This document shows, one piece after another, positions 6,666 through 9,776 of a stretch of DNA of 9,776 nt (position 1 is its first letter; every line of letters starts with the position of its first letter). The position numbers and the translations under genes are program-made. A model generated the notes under the pieces. It did not search any database and was not told the origin of the DNA. It saw only the letters and a program-made list of their open reading frames with translations. Origin of the DNA: Spirochaetaceae bacterium (lineage in GTDB: Bacteria > Spirochaetota > Spirochaetia > DSM-27196 > SLAA01); assembly GCA_003564775.1 (NCBI GenBank), contig PXEI01000168.1:1-9776 (forward strand). Reading direction: 5' to 3'.

Positions 6666-7370
6666 TTAGTAGCCCCAGCCGCTTAACTGCTTTTCAACCG
6701 ACTCAGCGGACCCTTGGTGCCCTGCGGATCCTGCCACCCCGGCAGCCCCGGCATCTTCCGCGGCTCCCGCAGTCCCGGCAAAACGGGCCTCCATGAAGCG
6801 TTCGACGTAGCGAGCAATGATATCGGTCTCAATGTTCACCAGGTCACCAGTCCTGCGGTCCGTCAAAGTTGTAGCCTCCCAGGTATGCGGTATGATGTTC
6901 ACCGTGACCAGGCGCCGGTCGAGTCGGGCAACCGTGAGACTGACTCCATCTATACAGATTGAACCTTCGGCCACACAGTAACGCGCCGCAGCCTCACTCA
7001 CCTCAATAGTAAAGTAGATGTTCGCCTGATCCTGGCTTACCGACTCAACCCGGGCTGTCTCGTTGACATGGCCCTGCACCAGGTGGCCCCCCAAGGGGGT
7101 AGCGGCGGTCACCGCCGGTTCCAGGTTCACCCGAGCGCCGGTTCGCAACGAGCCAAGCGTGGTCTTCTTCAAGGTCTCGGCCAGCGCCTCTACCGTGAAG
7201 GACCTCTTGCCGGTGGCTACCACCGTCTGGCAGGCGCCGTTCACTGCCACCGAGTCACCCAGCACAAAGGCCGGGGAAAGTTTTGGGGCAGTTACCTCTA
7301 TCTCGGACTTGCCGGAGCCCGGGCTCACCCGAGCGACCGTACCTACCTCAAGTACCAAACCGGTGAACAT
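6666..7370 (-). CDS. ribE: Riboflavin synthase, alpha chain
   Basis: It dismutates two lumazine molecules to riboflavin plus the pyrimidine precursor, normally as a trimer. The 234-residue protein starts with the hallmark MFTGL and has two lumazine-binding repeats. The first (about 1-96) contains GDSVAVNGACQTV with Ser40. The second (about 97-192) opens with the GGHLVQGHV joint and contains GSICIDGVSLTV and NIIPHTWEATTL. A tail of about 37 residues after the normal end (about 197-234) is rich in Ala and Gly and ends EKQLSGWGY, which is unusual for the family. GGAGG (7377-7381) sits 6 nt before the ATG, and the gene overlaps ribD by 23 bp. Some databases call the same enzyme ribC. Confidence 0.95.
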   Translation of the reverse strand: MFTGLVLEVGTVARVSPGSGKSEIEVTAPKLSPAFVLGDSVAVNGACQTVVATGKRSFTVEALAETLKKTTLGSLRTGARVNLEPAVTAATPLGGHLVQGHVNETARVESVSQDQANIYFTIEVSEAAARYCVAEGSICIDGVSLTVARLDRRLVTVNIIPHTWEATTLTDRRTGDLVNIETDIIARYVERFMEARFAGTAGAAEDAGAAGVAGSAGHQGSAESVEKQLSGWGY

Positions 7371-8559
7371 GTGCTTCCTCCTGTGGCAGCATGCAGCCAG
7401 CCTGCTGGGGCTGTGGCGCGGTGTCCCACTTCAGTCCATCCAGCACCCGCCGTGTGCTCGGATTCAGTCCGGTAATTGCTACCGTATCACCCAGTACATC
7501 TACCTCACGCTCAACAACCGCAGCGCTCAGGTTGGAAACCGGAGCATTCGGAGCAAGCACATCGCCTTCAAGCAATGTGGGGCCGATGTATACCGTAAGG
7601 CGATCCCAGAGTCCGGCAGCCAGGAACCCGGCGTGTGTCACCGCCCCGCCCTCAATGAGCACCGAGCGGACACCGCGCTCATACAGAGCCTGAAGTATAT
7701 CCTCAGCGGCGAAACCACCTTCCTTGTGAAGCGGGAGTTGCTCAAGCTCTACCCCAAGCCGTTTGAGCTCGGCGGCATGTGTGAGGGCATTGTCGTTGAG
7801 CGGGCCGCTGAGTAGTAAGGTGCTGGCTGCCTTATCCTGGAACAGCCGAGATGAGACCGGAGACCGAAGTCCCGGGTCAAGCACGACCCGCAGCGGTTGC
7901 CTGGCTGGCGAAGTTCCATAGCGTGCCGTGAGGCTCGGGTCATCAAGCTCAACGGTGCCGCGTCCTACCAGGATTGCGTCCACCGCGGCTCGCAGGCCGT
8001 GGCTGTGGCGTTGCGCTTCCGGCCCACTAATAGGCGTTTTGCCGCCGCCAGCGTGCGCAATGCGACCGTTCAGCGACTGCGCCCACTTCAGATGCACCTG
8101 TGGCCGACGGAGTGCGGTAGCGAGAAAGTAGGACTCGTTGAGTTTAAGTACCTGCTCCTCCATGAGCCCGCAGGATGTCTGAATACCGGCTGTGCGCAGC
8201 GCGTGTACTCCACAACCCGCAACCGCCGGGTTAGGGTCGCGCGCCGCAATGATCATGCGGGTAATGCCTGCCTCAATGACACTTTCAGTGCAGGGTGGGT
8301 TGTGTTTCGTTGGACTGCGGAAGGAACACGGCTCGAGGGTGCAGTACATTACCGCTCCCCGTGGATCCTCTCCTCGTACTCGGGCATCACGAATGCAGTC
8401 AGTCTCGGCATGCGGGCCACCGTACTCGCGGTGGTATCCCTCGCCAATGATTCTGCCGTCACGCACAAGTACCGCTCCCACCGCCGGGTTGGGTGAAACA
8501 TTCCCAATCCCCGCCGTGGCAAGCTCGATGGCCCGACGCATGAATCGTCGATCGGTCAT
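7348..8559 (-). CDS. ribD: Bifunctional pyrimidine deaminase / reductase
   Basis: RibD carries out the second and third steps of the GTP branch: deamination of the diaminopyrimidine, then NADPH-dependent reduction of the ribosyl side chain. The deaminase half (about 1-145) has PNPAVGAV, the HAE motif (His50, Glu52) and zinc cysteines Cys78 in TLEPCS and Cys90 in NPPC. The stretch between these cysteines is three residues longer than the usual CSHxGxTPPC pattern and has Phe in place of the His. The reductase half (about 150-370) has WAQSLNGRIA, LRAAVDAILVGRGT, DDPSLTAR and LIEGGA. The 403 residues include a longer than usual C-terminal tail overlapping ribE. AAGGAG (8567-8572) lies 7 nt before ATG 8559. 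It is the first gene of the riboswitch-controlled operon. Confidence 0.95.
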   Translation of the reverse strand: MTDRRFMRRAIELATAGIGNVSPNPAVGAVLVRDGRIIGEGYHREYGGPHAETDCIRDARVRGEDPRGAVMYCTLEPCSFRSPTKHNPPCTESVIEAGITRMIIAARDPNPAVAGCGVHALRTAGIQTSCGLMEEQVLKLNESYFLATALRRPQVHLKWAQSLNGRIAHAGGGKTPISGPEAQRHSHGLRAAVDAILVGRGTVELDDPSLTARYGTSPARQPLRVVLDPGLRSPVSSRLFQDKAASTLLLSGPLNDNALTHAAELKRLGVELEQLPLHKEGGFAAEDILQALYERGVRSVLIEGGAVTHAGFLAAGLWDRLTVYIGPTLLEGDVLAPNAPVSNLSAAVVEREVDVLGDTVAITGLNPSTRRVLDGLKWDTAPQPQQAGCMLPQEEAHVHRFGT

Positions 8560-8566
8560 ACAAAAG

Positions 8567-8572
8567 CTCCTT
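8567..8572 (-). promoter_or_regulatory. ribD ribosome binding site
   Basis: The transcript reads AAGGAG here, 7 nt before the ribD ATG at 8559. It fixes the ribD start and lies just after the hairpin at 8579-8612. Confidence 0.75.
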
Positions 8573-8578
8573 GCTGGT

Positions 8579-8612
8579 ACAACCGGTTGGACAGTGCTGT
8601 CGCACCGGCTGT
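8579..8612 (-). promoter_or_regulatory. Leader hairpin just before the ribD ribosome binding site
   Basis: In the transcript ACAGCCGGT (8612-8604) pairs with ACCGGTTGT (8587-8579) over nine pairs, one of them G-U. Inside, GACA and TGTC add four pairs around a GCAC loop. It ends 6 nt before the AAGGAG. It has no T-run, so it is not a terminator. It may protect the 5' end of mRNA that has passed the terminator or influence ribosome access; both are inference. Confidence 0.45.
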
Positions 8613-8625
8613 GGTGTGCAGGGCA

Positions 8626-8656
8626 TAAAAAACCCTGAGTCGTTTCCGACTCAGGG
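8626..8656 (-). terminator. Intrinsic terminator in the rib leader (riboswitch expression platform)
   Basis: On the minus strand CCCTGAGTCG pairs perfectly with CGACTCAGGG (8647-8656 with 8633-8642) around a GAAA tetraloop, followed by TTTTTT (8632-8627). This is a textbook terminator, placed between the FMN aptamer and ribD in the reading direction. The expected mode is transcription termination when FMN is bound. A perfect match for its 5' arm (TCAGGGC against GCCCTGA, 7 bp) lies at the base of the aptamer (8939-8945) and is a candidate antiterminator strand. Confidence 0.88.
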
Positions 8657-8797
8657 CTTGTGTTTGAAGGTTACGCTTAACTACACACCGCCCGCTCACC
8701 CCAATACGGCATCTGGCCGGTAGGGATCTGGACGAAGCGCCCCACAGGTCCAACAACAACAGAGCGTCACCGTTGCACCCGCGAGAATATAGGTCAG

Positions 8798-8951
8798 CGA
8801 TTTTCTTCCATCCGGACTATACCGTCGGCATCGGAATTCCACCGATTCAGTCCCGGTGCCACTTTGTCAAAAGTGATACCGAGAGTCGCGGGCTATAACC
8901 GCCGGTCAGGAATTGCCCCACAACGTGAGACTCACCTGGCCCTGAAAATCG
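8798..8951 (-). ncRNA. FMN riboswitch aptamer (RFN element)
   Basis: The conserved RFN core is readable on the minus strand: ACCGGCGGT, AGCCCGCGA, GAATCGGTGGAATTCCGAT, GCCGACGGTATAGTCCGGAT and GGAAGAAAATCG. P1 is a perfect 8-bp helix, CGATTTTC (8951-8944) with GAAAATCG (8805-8798), which sets the limits. P2 pairs GGCCAGG (8941-8935) with CCTGACC (8910-8904), including the usual C/A mismatch. Its loop is 24 nt (8911-8934), against about seven in classical examples. The variable P4 arm carries CACTTT-TGAC-AAAGTG. Binding of FMN should promote the downstream terminator and lower rib expression. Confidence 0.95.
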
Positions 8952-8956
8952 TACTC

Positions 8957-8985
8957 AGCTTACAACGAGATCTCCTGGTGGTCAA
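8957..8985 (-). promoter_or_regulatory. Promoter of the riboflavin operon
   Basis: On the minus strand TTGACC (8985-8980, 5 of 6 consensus) and TAAGCT (8962-8957, weak, 3 of 6) are 17 bp apart. Transcription would start about 7 nt later, right at the first P1 bases of the riboswitch, which is where a leader should begin. The strong -35 and the position support the call; the weak -10 limits confidence. Confidence 0.55.
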
Positions 8986-9143
8986 GGAAAAACCGGGCCC
9001 GATTTGTGCGTGGATTTCCTCACCTCGGCACTCACGTTCCCATGTGCGGTGCAGTGAAAATTAGTGATAGTGAAGAAATAGAAGAATCCCCCAGCCGCGA
9101 CTCGACCGCGAGGCCTACTGCGTACGAGACAATAGGGACGTGT

Positions 9144-9368
9144 TCATGGATTTAGAAAAACATCTGGCTGGATGTCGGCTTGCTTGAGGATTGCCCGCAC
9201 TGTCCCCTCCGGTAGATCGCCAGGATGGTTTGGAATTGTCGTTCGTCTTCGTGTATCCGGATTCCACCAGATTTCATGACTTCCTCGGGCAGTACGATCA
9301 AAGCGGAATCCGAGTTTTCGAAATCTTTTGGTGAGCTCTCGGTACGAGAAACCGGATAGGCGACCCAT
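9144..9368 (-). CDS. hicA: HicA-family mRNA interferase toxin
   Basis: HicA toxins are small dsRBD-fold RNases that cut mRNA and slow growth when free of HicB. This 74-residue protein has the family core: the N-terminal helix (SYRELTKRFRKLGF), the catalytic GSH motif with His31, the aromatic-rich strand HEIWWNPDTRRRTTIPNH, and the closing LPEGTVRAILKQADI. Its ATG shares one base with the hicB stop (TGATG), and no ribosome binding site precedes it, so it is probably translated by coupling to hicB. The motif is intact, so it should be active. It lies upstream of the rib promoter on the same strand, with no terminator visible between. Confidence 0.9.
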   Translation of the reverse strand: MGRLSGFSYRELTKRFRKLGFRFDRTARGSHEIWWNPDTRRRTTIPNHPGDLPEGTVRAILKQADIQPDVFLNP

Positions 9369-9610
9369 CAGACAGTGACTGCGATGTCAAGGTCAACTGA
9401 CGAAGTCAGCTGACGAAGCCCTTCAGGTAAGGGGTCTCCGTGTTCTTGGTACGACTCAAGAAGTCCACGGGCTACATCGCGAGCAATTTCCAAGGCCTCT
9501 TCAATTGTCCGGCCTTGAGCAACCAGTCCCGGTAGCTCCCCGGATGTAGCGAGAAACTGTCCATTTTCAACCTCTTCAATGTGCACACGGATCGAGTACT
9601 GATCTGCCAT
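9368..9610 (-). CDS. hicB: HicB-family antitoxin
   Basis: HicB binds and blocks HicA. The 80-residue protein from ATG 9610 shows the partial RNase-H-like fold: YSIRVHIEEVENGQFLATS, the conserved ELPGLVAQG, TIEEALEIARDVARGLLESY and LPEGL. It is of the short type and lacks an obvious C-terminal HTH or RHH domain, so how it would bind DNA is unclear. The frame extends to an ATG at 9673, but those 21 residues are hydrophobic and Cys-rich and absent from the family, so I prefer 9610. The antitoxin gene comes first and hicA second, the reverse of the classical order but common. Confidence 0.88.
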   Translation of the reverse strand: MADQYSIRVHIEEVENGQFLATSGELPGLVAQGRTIEEALEIARDVARGLLESYQEHGDPLPEGLRQLTSSVDLDIAVTV

Positions 9611-9616
9611 GTGTAT

Positions 9617-9625
9617 ACAATAGCA
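9617..9625 (-). promoter_or_regulatory. Possible extended -10 promoter of hicBA
   Basis: The minus strand reads TGCTATTGT, an extended -10 (TG-n-TATTGT), but no -35 lies at a normal distance. Start of transcription would fall at or near the hicB ATG at 9610, implying a leaderless or nearly leaderless message; no ribosome binding site precedes that ATG. The 8-bp palindrome TGTATACA (9612-9619) overlaps it and could be an operator. All inference. Confidence 0.3.
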
Positions 9626-9776
9626 CTGTTTGCAGAAAAAGGTTAGTGCAAAACCCAGGAGGAATCGTATCATTGGTGCGGTACAGGAGGCGCTACCTCG
9701 GTTGTTGAACGGCCGACACTGGGAGCTCGCAGTCGCCTATATCGAGCATAGCGTTAATGAGGCACACGCTTTGAAA

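Noticed and set aside
7063..7815. A 250-codon plus-strand frame opposite ribE and ribD
   Set aside because: It is an antisense shadow of two well-conserved riboflavin genes, with no domain signature.
8556..8759. A 67-codon minus-strand frame in the rib leader ending in an ATGA overlap with ribD
   Set aside because: It starts at a TTG inside a TTG repeat, has no ribosome binding site, reads straight through the terminator hairpin and resembles no leader peptide. The overlap is likely chance.
9061..9143. GC-rich stretch after hicA considered as a hicBA terminator
   Set aside because: The repeated CGCG elements are direct rather than inverted and no T-run follows in the right place, so no convincing hairpin forms.
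9674..9776. Right edge checked for a gene, tRNA or mobile-element end
   Set aside because: No frame with a start and family similarity, no cloverleaf and no terminal inverted repeat could be seen.

Overview
The window looks like a moderately GC-rich, Gram-negative-type bacterial chromosome. It is gene-dense, with short gaps, clear purine-rich ribosome binding sites and a complete de novo riboflavin operon under an FMN riboswitch. Nothing in the sequence fixes the phylum. The style of the kinases (a 'GVLHDIGN'-type H-box and a receiver with a long insert) and the ribD-ribE-ribBA-ribH order would fit a spirochaete, a deltaproteobacterium or a relative, but that is a guess.

Layout, left to right. 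(1) Positions 1-86 are the far edge, with a 16-bp direct repeat and possibly the tail of a plus-strand gene. (2) Positions 87-1469, minus strand: a class-3-like aldehyde dehydrogenase. (3) Positions 1535-4810, plus strand: a three-gene signalling operon read divergently from the dehydrogenase. A good sigma-70-type promoter leads into a 124-residue photoactive yellow protein (PYP) homologue, then a PAS histidine kinase, then a receiver-histidine kinase hybrid. (4) Positions 4834-8559, minus strand: the riboflavin operon in the order ribD, ribE, ribBA, ribH, with short overlaps or gaps. (5) Positions 8560-8985: its long regulated leader, holding a promoter, an FMN aptamer with an unusually large P2 loop, a strong intrinsic terminator, and a hairpin next to the ribD ribosome binding site. 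(6) Positions 9144-9610, minus strand: a hicB-hicA toxin-antitoxin pair. (7) Positions 9611-9776: hicB upstream DNA with no gene seen.

The most interesting part is the PYP-kinase operon. The small protein keeps the PYP chromophore cysteine in its APCT context, the buried glutamate, the KNFF motif and the standard PYP length. It lacks the tyrosine that normally hydrogen-bonds the p-coumarate phenolate, having valine there. It lies just upstream of two kinases on the same strand, so a light or small-ligand input to a phosphorelay is a reasonable hypothesis. No chromophore-synthesis genes (tyrosine ammonia lyase, coumarate-CoA ligase) are in the window. The riboflavin operon supplies flavin and is expected to be shut down by FMN through transcription termination.
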